Positions 34,440 through 44,015 of a DNA stretch of 64,000 nucleotides are shown piece by piece. Every line of letters starts with the position of its first letter. The first letter of the stretch is position 1. The notes below the pieces were generated by a model, which was not told the origin of the DNA, searched no databases, and worked only from the letters and a program-made list of their open reading frames with translations. This stretch comes from Alteribacter natronophilus (GTDB taxonomy: Bacteria > Bacillota > Bacilli > Bacillales > Salisediminibacteriaceae). Made by a program: the position numbers and the translations under genes. Where the stretch lies: NCBI RefSeq assembly GCF_006007885.1, contig NZ_VCRO01000002.1, forward strand, positions 62,001-126,000, written 5' to 3'.

Positions 34440-35963
34440 TTATGGCTCAATTCTTTTCAGTGGTTCCGTAGCCGGACCTTCAACGACGGTTCCGTCCACC
34501 TTGTAGCGTGAGGCGTGACACGGGCAGTCCCACGTCCGGTCCCCGTCATTCCACTCCACCTCACAGCCCATGTGGCGGCAAGTTGTATCCACGATGTGCA
34601 GTTTTCCGTCATGGTCACGATAGGCACCGGCACGTTTTCCATTCACTCTTACAACGCCGCCCTGGTCATTCTGAAGGTCTTCGGGATCCCTGCCGTTCAG
34701 TTCGATCTTGCCCTTGATCAGTTCTTTGGCCACGTTTGCATTCTCTTTTACAAATTCCCTGAAAGAAGGATCAGCCTTCAGGCGCTGAGGAGAATAGAGT
34801 TCCCGGTAAGGATGCTCATTTTCCTGAATGGCGTCACGAATAACGCGTGCCGCTATGGTGCCGTTTGTCATACCCCACTTATGAAAGCCGGTCGCAGCAA
34901 GAATATTGCCGTACTTTTCCCTTACAGGTCCGATGTAGGGCATCTTATCCATGGTAATCCAGTCGTGGGAAGCCCAGCGGTAAAGGACTTCTGCGTCAGG
35001 GAAGACTTCCCGGCTGTAGAATGCCAGATCATCGTAATGTCTGGATGTGTCTATTCCCTGACCGGTTTTATGCCGTTCACCGCCGATGATCATGATTGTT
35101 TCATCTCCCATAGGGGATGAGCGGATCGAGCGTTTAGGGTCCTCGGCATTGATATACATTCCGGTTTCCATCGGCTTTGACGTTCTTACGGCCAGTGAAT
35201 AAGACCGTTCTGCATGCATCCGGGCAAAGAATAGGGCACTACCGTCATAAAAAGGGAAATGGGAAGCAGCGACCACGTGCCGGCACGTTACACTGTACCC
35301 GCTTCTCGTATTGACTTTCGGGCTGTCTCCGGGATCCACACCGTTTGCTGTTGTGTTCTCGAAAATCCGCCCGCCTTTATCTGTAAAGGATGCAGCCATT
35401 GCCTGAAGGTAAGGAACAGGATTAAACTGAGCCTGATTTCGAATCACGATCGCCCCTTCGGCTGGAAACGGGAGCTCTGATTCATCCACCAGGCCTCCAT
35501 CTATGCCGAGTTTCCGGTAGGCTTCGTCCTCTTTTTTAAGCTGATCAAGTTTTTTTCTTTCGTTTGTCCATACGAAAGCATCCTGACGGCTGAAGCCGCA
35601 GTCAACGCCGAGTTCGCTGATAAAGGACTCGATCATTTTCAGGCCTTCTTCATTTGCCTCATAGTACCGGCGGGCTTTTTCCTCGCCAAAGTGACTGATG
35701 TATTCGTCATAAATCAGCCCGTGCTGGGAGGTGATCTTTGCTGTTGTATGACCAGTGGTGCCGTTCAGAAGCCGGCCGGCCTCCAGCACTACCACATCAA
35801 AGCCTTCTTTCTGGAGGACATATGCGGTGGTAATGCCGGCGATTCCTCCACCGACAATACAGACATCACACGTCAGATCCTCTGAGAGTTTCGGGAATTC
35901 CAGTTCTGCACTGACATTTTTTCTCCAGAATGGTTCGGGAAAACGGGGAAGCTGATTATCCAT
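34440..35963 (-). CDS. yhfW: FAD-dependent oxidoreductase with C-terminal Rieske domain (YhfW-like)
   Basis: 507 residues. The N-terminal DAO fold has CDVCIVGGGIAGITTAYVLQ (FAD Rossmann motif) and TGHTTAKITSQHG; the C-terminal ~100 residues are a Rieske 2Fe-2S domain with CRHMGCEVEW and CPCHASRY (CxH...CxxH). This fusion matches B. subtilis YhfW in length and order. It probably oxidises an amine and passes electrons through the cluster; the substrate is unknown. Start ATG with AAAAGGAGG. Confidence 0.9.
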   Translation of the reverse strand: MDNQLPRFPEPFWRKNVSAELEFPKLSEDLTCDVCIVGGGIAGITTAYVLQKEGFDVVVLEAGRLLNGTTGHTTAKITSQHGLIYDEYISHFGEEKARRYYEANEEGLKMIESFISELGVDCGFSRQDAFVWTNERKKLDQLKKEDEAYRKLGIDGGLVDESELPFPAEGAIVIRNQAQFNPVPYLQAMAASFTDKGGRIFENTTANGVDPGDSPKVNTRSGYSVTCRHVVAASHFPFYDGSALFFARMHAERSYSLAVRTSKPMETGMYINAEDPKRSIRSSPMGDETIMIIGGERHKTGQGIDTSRHYDDLAFYSREVFPDAEVLYRWASHDWITMDKMPYIGPVREKYGNILAATGFHKWGMTNGTIAARVIRDAIQENEHPYRELYSPQRLKADPSFREFVKENANVAKELIKGKIELNGRDPEDLQNDQGGVVRVNGKRAGAYRDHDGKLHIVDTTCRHMGCEVEWNDGDRTWDCPCHASRYKVDGTVVEGPATEPLKRIEP

Positions 35964-35979
35964 GAAATATTTCCTCCTT

Positions 35980-36252
35980 TTAACAGTCCACTTCTAATAC
36001 CATTAACGTTTCCCGAATGGTTTGAAACATGTATTTTTCCGGAAAGTGTGAGGTTTCACCCTGACCGCAGTCAATGTTCAGCATTTCCGGCACGTAAGAA
36101 AAGCAGACAGTTCGGTTCACCCGGATGAATTCCGCAGTTACGGGTTTTTTGCTGAGTTCTTGTGATCCGGAAGGGAAAAGCCGCCCCGGAGGCGAAAAAG
36201 AATAAATAAAGACATGTGCAGGGGAAAAACTGTGCAGAATACTGTCGTTCAA
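35980..36252 (-). CDS. Possible hypothetical protein upstream of yhfW
   Basis: 90 codons from a TTG start; upstream only AAAGAAAG. It reads MNDSILHSFSPAHVFIYSFS and onwards with three cysteines and ends VLEVDC. The stop lies 16 bp before the yhfW start. It resembles no family I know, and codon use is not strongly coding, so it may be untranslated leader. Confidence 0.3.
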   Translation of the reverse strand: MNDSILHSFSPAHVFIYSFSPPGRLFPSGSQELSKKPVTAEFIRVNRTVCFSYVPEMLNIDCGQGETSHFPEKYMFQTIRETLMVLEVDC

Positions 36253-36397
36253 TTTCTTTCTTTAAATGGTGAATACTGGTGTCAAATGATGCCGGATAGG
36301 GAAAAGGGAATGAAACAGCCGATGGGCTGTTTACATATTGCCGGAGGAAGGGTTACCGGCCTGATTATACTATTTTAAACGGGAGGAGATGGGCGGG

Positions 36398-37858
36398 TTG
36401 TTAAAACAGTATGATGCAAAGGCGTTTTTTGATGAGATGATGGAGGAAGACGGAAAGCCGAAGTCCCATTACGAGCAGTTTCATTCCATTTTGAACCGCT
36501 TTTCAACGGAGGATCTGCACGAAAAAAATGAGACGGCGCAGCTCAGTTTTCTGAGGCAGGGTATTACATTTACAGTTTATAGTGACAAAACCGGCACCGA
36601 GCGGACGATGCCGTTTGACTTTATCCCGGTCATTATACCGCCGGAACAGTGGGGAAAGATCGAAAAGGGGATGAAGCAGCGGGTCCGTGCCCTGAACCTG
36701 TTTCTTGAGGATATCTACAACAGTCAGGAAATCGTAAAGGATGGCGTGATCCCGTCTGATCTGATCGAGGAAAATCCCTACTATTACAAAGAACAGGCAT
36801 CAGGGCTGAAGATTCCGCATAATAATCACATTTTTCTTGCCGGAATCGATTTAATCCGTGATGAGAACGGAGAGTACCGCGTACTGGAGGACAACCTGAG
36901 GAATCCTTCGGGAATGAGTTATGTATTCCAGAACCGGTTTGTTATGCGACGTGTTTTTCCCGAATTTTTCAACAGTCATGAGATCTGTACGCTCGAGCAT
37001 CAGCTGTCCCATCTCCATGAAGCACTGAAGAGCCATGTACCGGAAAACAGTAAGCAAAAAGAGCATCCGATTGCTGTTCTTCTTACACCCGGAATCTACA
37101 ATTCAGCCTACTATGATCACGTGTTTTTGGCCCAGCAGATGGGGATTGAGCTGGTTGAAGGACGTGATCTGATCGTAAAGGACGATGTCGTCTACATGAA
37201 AACAATCCGCGGTCTTCAGCGCGTGGACATTATCTACCGCAGAATTGATGATGATTTTCTTGACCCGGAAGCGTTCAACCCCGAGTCACTCCTCGGTGTC
37301 CCCGGACTTCTTAATGCCTACCGGAAAGGTAATGTAGCGGTCCTCAACGGCATCGGCAACGGGGTGGCTGACGACAAGGCCATGTACGCCTATGTACCGG
37401 AAATGATCCGCTATTACCTTGATGAGGAACCGCTGATTAAAAACGTGGAAACCTATTTTCTCAGGGATAGGGAAGCCCGGGAATACGTGCTTGAAAACCT
37501 GAATAAACTCGTCGTGAAAAATGTAGGTTCTTCAGGAGGCTACGATATGCTGATCGGACCCCACGCCACAAAGGCGGAGATCGAACTGTTCCGGGAGAAG
37601 ATCCTTCAGGAGCCGCATCAGTATATAGCCCAGCCGACAATCAGACTGTCACGGGCACCTGCTTTTCAGAAGAACCGTTTCTACCCGTGCCATGTGGATC
37701 TCCGTGTATTCGTCATGGGAGGAAAAGAACATAAGGTACTACCCGGAGGTCTTTCACGAGTCGCACTGAAGGAAGGATCTCTCGTCGTAAACTCTTCCCA
37801 GGGCGGCGGAGGCAAGGATACCTGGGTACTGAAAAGAAGGGGTGATGATTCATGCTGA
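36398..37858 (+). CDS. Circularly permuted ATP-grasp protein (DUF404/DUF407)
   Basis: About 486 residues if the TTG at 36398 is used (GGAGGAG nine bases upstream); the ATG at 36389 touches the site and is less likely. Family marks: YDAKAFFDEMM near the start, RALNLFLEDIYNSQEIVKDG, VLEDNLRNPSGMSYVFQNR, GIGNGVADDKAMYAYVPEM, NVGSSGGYDMLIGP and HVDLRVFVMGG. This is the first gene of a conserved trio with an alpha-E protein (7-bp overlap) and a transglutaminase. The ATP-grasp is predicted to make peptide or amide bonds; the product is unknown. Confidence 0.9.
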   Translation: MLKQYDAKAFFDEMMEEDGKPKSHYEQFHSILNRFSTEDLHEKNETAQLSFLRQGITFTVYSDKTGTERTMPFDFIPVIIPPEQWGKIEKGMKQRVRALNLFLEDIYNSQEIVKDGVIPSDLIEENPYYYKEQASGLKIPHNNHIFLAGIDLIRDENGEYRVLEDNLRNPSGMSYVFQNRFVMRRVFPEFFNSHEICTLEHQLSHLHEALKSHVPENSKQKEHPIAVLLTPGIYNSAYYDHVFLAQQMGIELVEGRDLIVKDDVVYMKTIRGLQRVDIIYRRIDDDFLDPEAFNPESLLGVPGLLNAYRKGNVAVLNGIGNGVADDKAMYAYVPEMIRYYLDEEPLIKNVETYFLRDREAREYVLENLNKLVVKNVGSSGGYDMLIGPHATKAEIELFREKILQEPHQYIAQPTIRLSRAPAFQKNRFYPCHVDLRVFVMGGKEHKVLPGGLSRVALKEGSLVVNSSQGGGGKDTWVLKRRGDDSC

Positions 37859-38850
37859 GCCGTGTAGCCGATTCCCTTTACTGGATGGCAAGAAATATTG
37901 AACGTGCAGAAAACAATTCCCGGGTGCTCAGCGCCAGGCTGATTAATATGCTGGAAGCGTCCGATTCCGACGCAGTAGCAGAGCGGGACTGGGAGGAAGT
38001 CATTGAGATCTGCGCCTCCTATAACGATTACAAAAATGAATACGCCACTTTTGACCCTGATACGATCGTACAGTACCTGGCGTTTCAGGAGAATAACCTG
38101 AATTCCCTGTCCAACTGCATCAGCAATGCCCGCTACAACGCCAAGTCAACGCGGGAGATTATTCCCCACGAGCTGTGGGAGTGCTTAAACGAGTGCTATT
38201 GGAATAGTATCGATGTAGACCGGCAATATTGGAACCTGAAAGAAGTGGACCGCCTGCTCCGGCAGATTAAGCTGGCGTCTTTTACGGCCCAGGGCGTGAT
38301 CGAATCCTCAATGATGAGAGATGAAACGTATGCATTTATCCAGATCGGAAAGTGGCTTGAACGGGCGGAAAAAACGGCCCGCATCCTTAATGTTATGTGC
38401 GAGAAATCGATGCGGGAGGCGGAGGATGATAATGCCGATCATCATTACTATTACTGGCTTGCCGCTCTTCAGTTTGTTAACGGCCATGATGCGTATCTCA
38501 AGAAAAACCCGCCTGCCATTACGGCGAGGGACGTGCTGTCCTTCCTGATTACCGATCCAACTTTCCCACGGTCCATCAGCTACTGCGTGAACCATGTGTG
38601 GGATACGGTCAAGGGAATTGAGGGAGGCAAGGTGTCCCACTATTCCGAGGAGCTGTTTGATGCCCTTGAGCGGCTGAAAATAGAGTTTGATGACGTTGTA
38701 ATCAGGGATCTTAAGATGGAGGAGCTCGGAGAGTTTCTTGACCGGTTCCAGAACCACTGTAACGAAATCGGAGCCGTTTTCTCAAAAACATACTATCTTG
38801 TTGAGCCGGAACCGTCCTCAGCAGGAGTGATGAGTCAGCATCAGAAGTGA
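37852..38850 (+). CDS. Alpha-E domain protein (DUF403)
   Basis: 332 residues, overlapping the ATP-grasp gene by 7 bp. All helical; it starts MLSRVADSLYWMARNIERAE, the alpha-E hallmark, with FIQIGKWLERAEKTARILNVM later. Always found beside the ATP-grasp and often the transglutaminase; thought to be its partner subunit. Function unproven. Confidence 0.92.
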   Translation: MLSRVADSLYWMARNIERAENNSRVLSARLINMLEASDSDAVAERDWEEVIEICASYNDYKNEYATFDPDTIVQYLAFQENNLNSLSNCISNARYNAKSTREIIPHELWECLNECYWNSIDVDRQYWNLKEVDRLLRQIKLASFTAQGVIESSMMRDETYAFIQIGKWLERAEKTARILNVMCEKSMREAEDDNADHHYYYWLAALQFVNGHDAYLKKNPPAITARDVLSFLITDPTFPRSISYCVNHVWDTVKGIEGGKVSHYSEELFDALERLKIEFDDVVIRDLKMEELGEFLDRFQNHCNEIGAVFSKTYYLVEPEPSSAGVMSQHQK

Positions 38851-38865
38851 GAGGGGAAGTCGGGG

Positions 38866-39717
38866 ATGAAATACCGCATTGAACATATAAATCAGTTTCA
38901 CTACGAGACACCAGTGGATCAGAGTATGAACCACATACGCTTAAAACCGAGAACCGATGAATGTCAGCGCCTGCTGTCCTACCGGTCTGAAATCAATCCG
39001 TCTTCACTGACAAAAGAACACACTGACCTGTGGGGAAACACAGTTGAAACGTTTTTCATCCCCGAAGTCCATGAGAATCTTGAAGTGAAAACGACTTCCG
39101 TGGTGAGCATCCAGCGGAGTCCATTTATCCGGATGATGCAGTATTCCCCTGAAATGCGGAACATTTACCATTCGGATCTGTTCAGAAAACATTATCTCGC
39201 TTATTTAAACGACACTCCCTACACGTACCTGTTCCGTGACCAGATAGACGAGGTGGTGCGTGAAGTGGGACAAAACCTTGATCCGATTCAGTTCTCCCTT
39301 GATGTGATGGGCTATATTCACCAGCGTATAAAATACCAGGCGAACGTCACCAATGTAAACACGAAAGCCCACGAAGCTTTTCCAATGAAAACGGGGGTAT
39401 GCCAGGACTTTACCCATATCATGCTTGGCGTGCTCAGGGCACACCTCATACCGGCCCGTTACGTGAGCGGTTATCTCTACGTAGGGGAGGATTCGGCCCT
39501 CGTCGGGGATGCTGCTACCCATGCGTGGGTGGAAGTGATGGTCCCGGGAATCGGCTGGTGCGGTCTTGACCCTACGAACAACGTGGAAGCACTGGAGAAC
39601 CATATTCGCGTAGGCACGGGCCGCGACTACTCCGATCTCAGTCCCCTTCAGGGCGTCTACCGGGGAGGAAAGCACTCCCTCACGGTAAAGGTAAGCTGTA
39701 CGCTTCTGGATTCGTAG
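38866..39717 (+). CDS. Transglutaminase-like cysteine peptidase
   Basis: 283 residues. An N-terminal beta domain (YRIEHINQFHYETPVDQSMN) is followed by a transglutaminase core with catalytic Cys in KTGVCQDFTHIM, His in ATHAWVEVMV and Asp in GLDPTNN. It is 15 bp after the alpha-E gene, in the same operon. Members probably cleave or remodel the peptide made by the ATP-grasp partner (inference from repeated co-occurrence). Confidence 0.92.
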   Translation: MKYRIEHINQFHYETPVDQSMNHIRLKPRTDECQRLLSYRSEINPSSLTKEHTDLWGNTVETFFIPEVHENLEVKTTSVVSIQRSPFIRMMQYSPEMRNIYHSDLFRKHYLAYLNDTPYTYLFRDQIDEVVREVGQNLDPIQFSLDVMGYIHQRIKYQANVTNVNTKAHEAFPMKTGVCQDFTHIMLGVLRAHLIPARYVSGYLYVGEDSALVGDAATHAWVEVMVPGIGWCGLDPTNNVEALENHIRVGTGRDYSDLSPLQGVYRGGKHSLTVKVSCTLLDS

Positions 39718-39728
39718 GAGGAGCTTTA

Positions 39729-39803
39729 TTGGAAGTGCCACCGCCATCACCGGAAACAGGAGTGTGCGGGCATCATGCACAGTGCTCTCCCTCATACGCA
39801 TAA
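39729..39803 (+). CDS. Possible 24-residue peptide with CxHHxxC
   Basis: TTG start eight bases after GGAG at the stop of the transglutaminase gene; it reads MEVPPPSPETGVCGHHAQCS and four more residues. The Cys-Gly-His-His-x-x-Cys could bind metal, but the frame is very short and may be chance. Confidence 0.2.
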   Translation: MEVPPPSPETGVCGHHAQCSPSYA

Positions 39804-39917
39804 TCACCGCCTGTGGACATACCTTTTAACGAACGGTGCATAAAAACCGGGCAGCTATTTTCATGATTACTCACTGGCTGGCCGGGCACTGTGGTTAAAC
39901 GCAGGGAGGTGACCGCT

Positions 39918-40466
39918 GTGTTTCTGAAAGGGCTTAAGGAATTTGCCACCAGAGGTACGGTTATTGACATGGGAATCGGCATCATCATCGGTGCCGCTTT
40001 CGGTAAAGTTGTCAGCTCGTTCGTATCGGATATCATAATGCCGCCCATTGGTCTCGTGCTGGGGAGGGTCGACTTTTCCTCTCTTTACGTAAATCTGTCA
40101 GGGGGACAATACCGCTCGCTGAATGAAGCGCAGGAGGCGGGGGCGGCTACCATTAACTACGGGGTGTTTATTGAGACGATTCTGCACTTTTCCATCATCG
40201 CCGGTGCCGCGTATTTTGTGATTCTGCAGATGAACAGGCTCAAACGACTTCCAAAAGAAGCGACCCAGCAGAAGACGTGCCCGTACTGTTACTCGGATAT
40301 TTCCCTCAGAGCTGTCCGCTGTCCCAAATGTACAAGTTCCCTGGTTTCTTCCCGGGAGATGGAGGGAAAAATGGAAGTAAAGCCGCAGAGGGAGACAGCG
40401 TGCAGGATTACGGTCGGGCAGAAAGCAGCACGCACACAAACGAAAAGTCAGAGACCGCTTTTTTAA
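39918..40466 (+). CDS. mscL: Large-conductance mechanosensitive channel MscL with C-terminal zinc ribbon
   Basis: 182 residues from GTG 39918 (GGGAGGTGA upstream). MscL core: [20 protein letters not shown], then [19 protein letters not shown] and a second helix [21 protein letters not shown]. Typical MscL is ~130 residues; this one adds a zinc ribbon ([18 protein letters not shown]) and a basic tail. It opens at near-lytic tension to release solutes. The extra domain may gate or tether; unproven. Confidence 0.93.
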   Translation: MFLKGLKEFATRGTVIDMGIGIIIGAAFGKVVSSFVSDIIMPPIGLVLGRVDFSSLYVNLSGGQYRSLNEAQEAGAATINYGVFIETILHFSIIAGAAYFVILQMNRLKRLPKEATQQKTCPYCYSDISLRAVRCPKCTSSLVSSREMEGKMEVKPQRETACRITVGQKAARTQTKSQRPLF

Positions 40467-40600
40467 GCCGGATCCTTCCCAGGGATACCGGTTTTTACTC
40501 TTTGTCATGATTGTGACTGCTGTTTGTTATAATAGACACCAGCTGCCGCGAAAAATTTCTGATGGCAAACGATCGAATCTATAGAGGAGGAGAGTCTGAC

Positions 40601-41338
40601 ATGACGAGGATCACATCGATGAAACCTGTTGGGGAACGGGCGATCCGGATCGGGTTTGAAGAACGGATTTCCGAAGAAACAAACCGGTACATCGCAGCAC
40701 TCTGCAAAGCGATTGAAGAGCAGGTTCATCCTGCCGTGACAGAATGGGTACCGGCTTATGCCTCACTCACGGTTTACTATAAGCCGGAAACATCGGGCTT
40801 TGACGAGATGAAGTCTTTTCTTGAAAGCTGTGTCAAAGACGTACACGATCTTGAAGGTGAGGGCGGAAGAGTGATTGGGATTCCGGTTCTTTACGGCGGT
40901 GAAGGAGGTCCCGATCTTTCAGAGCTCGCCTCCCATCACGGCATGGATGAAGAGGAAGTCATCCGTCTGCACAGTGAGGGGGATTATCTTGTTTATATGC
41001 TCGGTTTTAACCCTGGGTTTCCCTACCTCGGAGGACTGTCGGACAAGCTTCATACCCCGCGGCGGGATAACCCCCGTCAGAATGTTCCAGCCGGCTCTGT
41101 CGGTATTGCCGGAGAACAGACGGGCATTTATCCGCTGGCATCCCCTGGTGGCTGGCAGCTGATCGGCCGGACGCCTGCCCGTCTTTTTGACCCTGAGCAG
41201 CCGGACGCATTTCTGCTGAGAGCCGGAGACCGTCTCCGGTTCAGGCCGGTGGATGAGAAAGAATACGATGACCTTTGCAGCCGGGTGGAAAATGGGGAAC
41301 AGATTGTGGAAGTCGAGGAGGGAGAACATGCGCATTGA
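40601..41338 (+). CDS. pxpB: 5-oxoprolinase subunit PxpB (KipI family)
   Basis: 245 residues from ATG 40601 with GAGGAGGAG. Family marks: VPAYASLTVYYKP, the HSEGDYLVYMLGFNPGFPYLGGL signature, and PAGSVGIAGEQTGIYPLASPGGWQLIGRTP. With PxpA and PxpC it forms the ATP-dependent 5-oxoprolinase that opens pyroglutamate to glutamate. It is first in an overlapping pxpB-pxpA-pxpC operon; TATAAT at 40528 may be the -10. Confidence 0.94.
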   Translation: MTRITSMKPVGERAIRIGFEERISEETNRYIAALCKAIEEQVHPAVTEWVPAYASLTVYYKPETSGFDEMKSFLESCVKDVHDLEGEGGRVIGIPVLYGGEGGPDLSELASHHGMDEEEVIRLHSEGDYLVYMLGFNPGFPYLGGLSDKLHTPRRDNPRQNVPAGSVGIAGEQTGIYPLASPGGWQLIGRTPARLFDPEQPDAFLLRAGDRLRFRPVDEKEYDDLCSRVENGEQIVEVEEGEHAH

Positions 41339-42089
41339 TTTGAACTGTGATCTCGGGGAAAGCTTCGGAAATTATACAATCGGTCAGGATGAGGACGTAC
41401 TCCAACTGGTAAGCTCCGCAAACATTGCCTGCGGCTACCATGCGGGAGACCATAACGTCATGAAAAAAACGGTTCGTCTGGCTGCAGAAGCTGGCGTGGG
41501 ACTCGGCGCTCACCCGGGACTGCCGGATCTCGGCGGATTCGGAAGACGCTACATTGAGGTGCAGCCCGAGGACGTGTACAACATGGTTGTGTATCAGATT
41601 GGGGCTCTGGAAGCATTTGTACGCATTGAAGGCGAGCGCCTCCAGCACGTGAAGCCTCATGGTGCCCTGTTTAACATGGCTTCAAAGGACCGGGCAATTG
41701 CTGATGCCATTGCCCGAGCGGTAAAGGATGTGGACGAATCACTGATTTTATTCGGCCTTGCCGGAAGTGAGCTGGTCATGGCAGGGAGGGAGCACGGACT
41801 TACGGTGGCCCGGGAAGTGTTTGCAGACCGTTCCTATCAGCCTGACGGGACCCTGACCCCGCGCACAGAGCCGGGAGCCGTCATTGAAGATGAGGATGAA
41901 GTGACTGAGCGGGTGCTGCGTATGATCCGGGAGGGTGTGGTGACGGCTTCTGACGGGAGCGAAGTCGCCCTGGAGCCCGATACAATCTGCGTTCATGGCG
42001 ATGGCCCAAAAGCCCTCGCTTTTGTATCAAATCTCCGTAAATGCCTGCAGGAAGCAGGCGTTCAGGTAAGGAAGGTGGGGGAACGATGA
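41328..42089 (+). CDS. pxpA: 5-oxoprolinase subunit PxpA (LamB/YcsF family)
   Basis: 253 residues from ATG 41328, overlapping pxpB by 11 bp. Marks: DLNCDLGESFGNYTIGQDE, SANIACGYHAGDHNVM, and VKPHGALFNMASKD, the conserved active-site segments. A GGAG site lies inside the end of pxpB. Confidence 0.96.
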   Translation: MRIDLNCDLGESFGNYTIGQDEDVLQLVSSANIACGYHAGDHNVMKKTVRLAAEAGVGLGAHPGLPDLGGFGRRYIEVQPEDVYNMVVYQIGALEAFVRIEGERLQHVKPHGALFNMASKDRAIADAIARAVKDVDESLILFGLAGSELVMAGREHGLTVAREVFADRSYQPDGTLTPRTEPGAVIEDEDEVTERVLRMIREGVVTASDGSEVALEPDTICVHGDGPKALAFVSNLRKCLQEAGVQVRKVGER

Positions 42090-43039
42090 GTTTTACGGTG
42101 GAAAAGCCCGGCCTTCTGACCACAGTGCAGGACCGGGGGCGCCAGGGGTACCAGCAGTTCGGTCTAAGCCCCGCCGGCGCCATGGATGAGTATGCCCTTC
42201 AGATGGCCAACGTGCTCGTTGGTAACGAGCGTAACGAAGCGGTGCTGGAGGTAACTATGATGGGCCCTGTCTTAAAAGCGGAAAAGGATATGGTGATTGC
42301 TTTTGCCGGGGGAAATCTCCAGCCGGCTATCGACGATGAGGAGGTGGCCACCTGGAAAAGCTATCACGTTCGTGGGGGAAGTAAGATCAGCTTCGGCCGC
42401 CCCGTGAACGGAGCAAGGCTTTATCTGAGCGTCCGGGGCGGTATAGAGATTCCCGAAGTGATGGGAAGCCGGAGTACGTACCTGAAGGCCGGGCTCGGCG
42501 GTTTCGAGGGCCGGGAGCTTCGTAAAGGTGACCGAATTGAAGTCGGTGAGGGAGCAGGCAGCTCCGAAGTCCATGCAGGACGCCGTGTTGCTTCGGAACA
42601 TATTCCGTCGTATGAGAAGGAGATCACCGTCCGGGCTGTGCCTGGGCCCCAGGAGGACTATTTTGAAAAGGAAGCGCTCGAGCAGTTCTTTTCCGAAGTG
42701 TTTGAAGTGAGCCACCAGTCCGATCGGATGGGATACCGCCTTCAGGGGGAGGAACCGCTGAAGCATAAGAACGGGGCAGACATTTTGAGCGATGCCACCG
42801 CTTTCGGTTCTGTACAGGTTCCCGGGGATGGCCAGCCGATTATCCTCATGGCAGACCGCCAGACGACAGGCGGCTACACAAAAATTGCCACCGTCATCGG
42901 CGTCGACTTATGGAAAGTCGCCCAGCTGCCTCCCGGTGGAAAAATCCGTTTTAAAAAGACGGACGTCCATGAAGCCCAGAGGCTATGGCAGGAGCAGGAG
43001 GATATCCTCGTGCAGGTGGCATCGTACGGGAGATCGTGA
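42086..43039 (+). CDS. pxpC: 5-oxoprolinase subunit PxpC (KipA / biotin-dependent carboxylase-like)
   Basis: 317 residues, ATGA overlap with pxpA. Marks: KPGLLTTVQDRGRQGYQQFG, the SPAGAMDEYALQMAN block, SDRMGYRLQGEEPL, and DRQTTGGYTKIATV. It completes the oxoprolinase complex. Confidence 0.95.
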   Translation: MSFTVEKPGLLTTVQDRGRQGYQQFGLSPAGAMDEYALQMANVLVGNERNEAVLEVTMMGPVLKAEKDMVIAFAGGNLQPAIDDEEVATWKSYHVRGGSKISFGRPVNGARLYLSVRGGIEIPEVMGSRSTYLKAGLGGFEGRELRKGDRIEVGEGAGSSEVHAGRRVASEHIPSYEKEITVRAVPGPQEDYFEKEALEQFFSEVFEVSHQSDRMGYRLQGEEPLKHKNGADILSDATAFGSVQVPGDGQPIILMADRQTTGGYTKIATVIGVDLWKVAQLPPGGKIRFKKTDVHEAQRLWQEQEDILVQVASYGRS

Positions 43040-43153
43040 TCGTTTTGAGGCCTTATGTAATCCGTCCATTTAAGTGGGAACCGTTTGCAGCCTCAGAAAC
43101 CCGTGCTAAAATAAACCCATCCCAATACGATACTCCAGAAGGAGGGCTCTGAA

Positions 43154-43540
43154 ATGACTAAAAAAACCAACCCAGTAACCACCGCAGATGCACCAGGTGC
43201 AATCGGACCTTATTCCCAGGGCGTCACGATCAGCGGGCTTGTCTATACTTCAGGCCAGATCGGCCTCAATCCTCAGACAGGAGAGATGGCAGAGGGCGTG
43301 GAAGCCCAGACGCATCAGGTGATGAAAAATGTCGCGTCGGTCCTTGAGGCCGGCAGCAGCAGCCTTGCGCACACCATCAAGCTGACGATTTTCCTTCAGA
43401 ATATGGACGACTTTGCCACTGTGAACGAGATCTACGCCTCTTATCTTGAAGAGCCGTATCCTGCACGGAGCGCCGTGGAGGTGGCCCGTCTGCCAAAAGG
43501 GGCCCTTGTTGAAATTGAGGCGATCGGCGCACAGAAATAA
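43154..43540 (+). CDS. ridA: RidA-family enamine/imine deaminase
   Basis: 128 residues. YjgF signatures: GPYSQGVTISGLVYTSGQIG, MKNVASVLEAGSSSL, and PARSAVEVARLPKGALVEIE with the Arg that binds the substrate carboxylate. It clears reactive 2-aminoacrylate produced by PLP enzymes. It follows the oxoprolinase genes by 114 bp and has its own AGAAGGAGG. Confidence 0.94.
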   Translation: MTKKTNPVTTADAPGAIGPYSQGVTISGLVYTSGQIGLNPQTGEMAEGVEAQTHQVMKNVASVLEAGSSSLAHTIKLTIFLQNMDDFATVNEIYASYLEEPYPARSAVEVARLPKGALVEIEAIGAQK

Positions 43541-43599
43541 CAGCGGCAGTTTCCCATTCAGGACCAAAGAGGGAATATTGGAATAGCCCGTTATCCCGT

Positions 43600-43628
43600 T
43601 TGCTTTTCCCGGACCTGCATGATATAGT
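43600..43628 (+). promoter_or_regulatory. Promoter of the cold-shock gene
   Basis: TTGCTT (43600-43605), 17-bp spacer, TATAGT (43623-43628). It implies a leader of about 120 nt, as is usual for temperature-folded csp mRNAs. Confidence 0.6.
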
Positions 43629-43753
43629 GAAGAGGATTGAAAATCTTGAACATCGAAAAACATTTTTTCCGGCCTCTTAAGGATTTTGGAAATATGGTTT
43701 TTACGGTATTCAGTTTTCACGAATTTTCTTTTCTCTAAAGGAGGCCGTCAATT

Positions 43754-43951
43754 ATGACAGGTAAAGTAAAATGGTTTAACTCAGAAAAAGGTTTCGGTTT
43801 CATCGAGCGTGAAGACGGAGACGACGTTTTCGTACACTTCTCTGCGATCCAGGCTGAAGGTTTCAAAACTCTTGAAGAAGGTCAAGACGTTGAATTTGAA
43901 ATCGTTGAAGGCGACCGCGGTCCACAAGCTGCAAACGTTGTACGTCTGTAA
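43754..43951 (+). CDS. csp: Cold-shock protein (CspA/CspB family)
   Basis: 65 residues. [20 protein letters not shown] and [11 protein letters not shown] carry RNP1 and RNP2 of the cold-shock domain. It is a single-stranded RNA/DNA chaperone. Strong AAAGGAGG start site; codon use is highly adapted, as for an abundant protein. The DEAD-box helicase cshA follows 356 bp later. Confidence 0.97.
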   Translation: MTGKVKWFNSEKGFGFIEREDGDDVFVHFSAIQAEGFKTLEEGQDVEFEIVEGDRGPQAANVVRL

Positions 43952-43978
43952 TACAACTCGATTCCTATAGGAATGAAC

Positions 43979-44015
43979 GGGCATATTCCAACGTATCAGG
44001 GATATGCCCTTTTTA
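43979..44015 (+). terminator. Terminator of csp
   Basis: GGGCATAT / ATATGCCC stem with five T. Confidence 0.75.
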
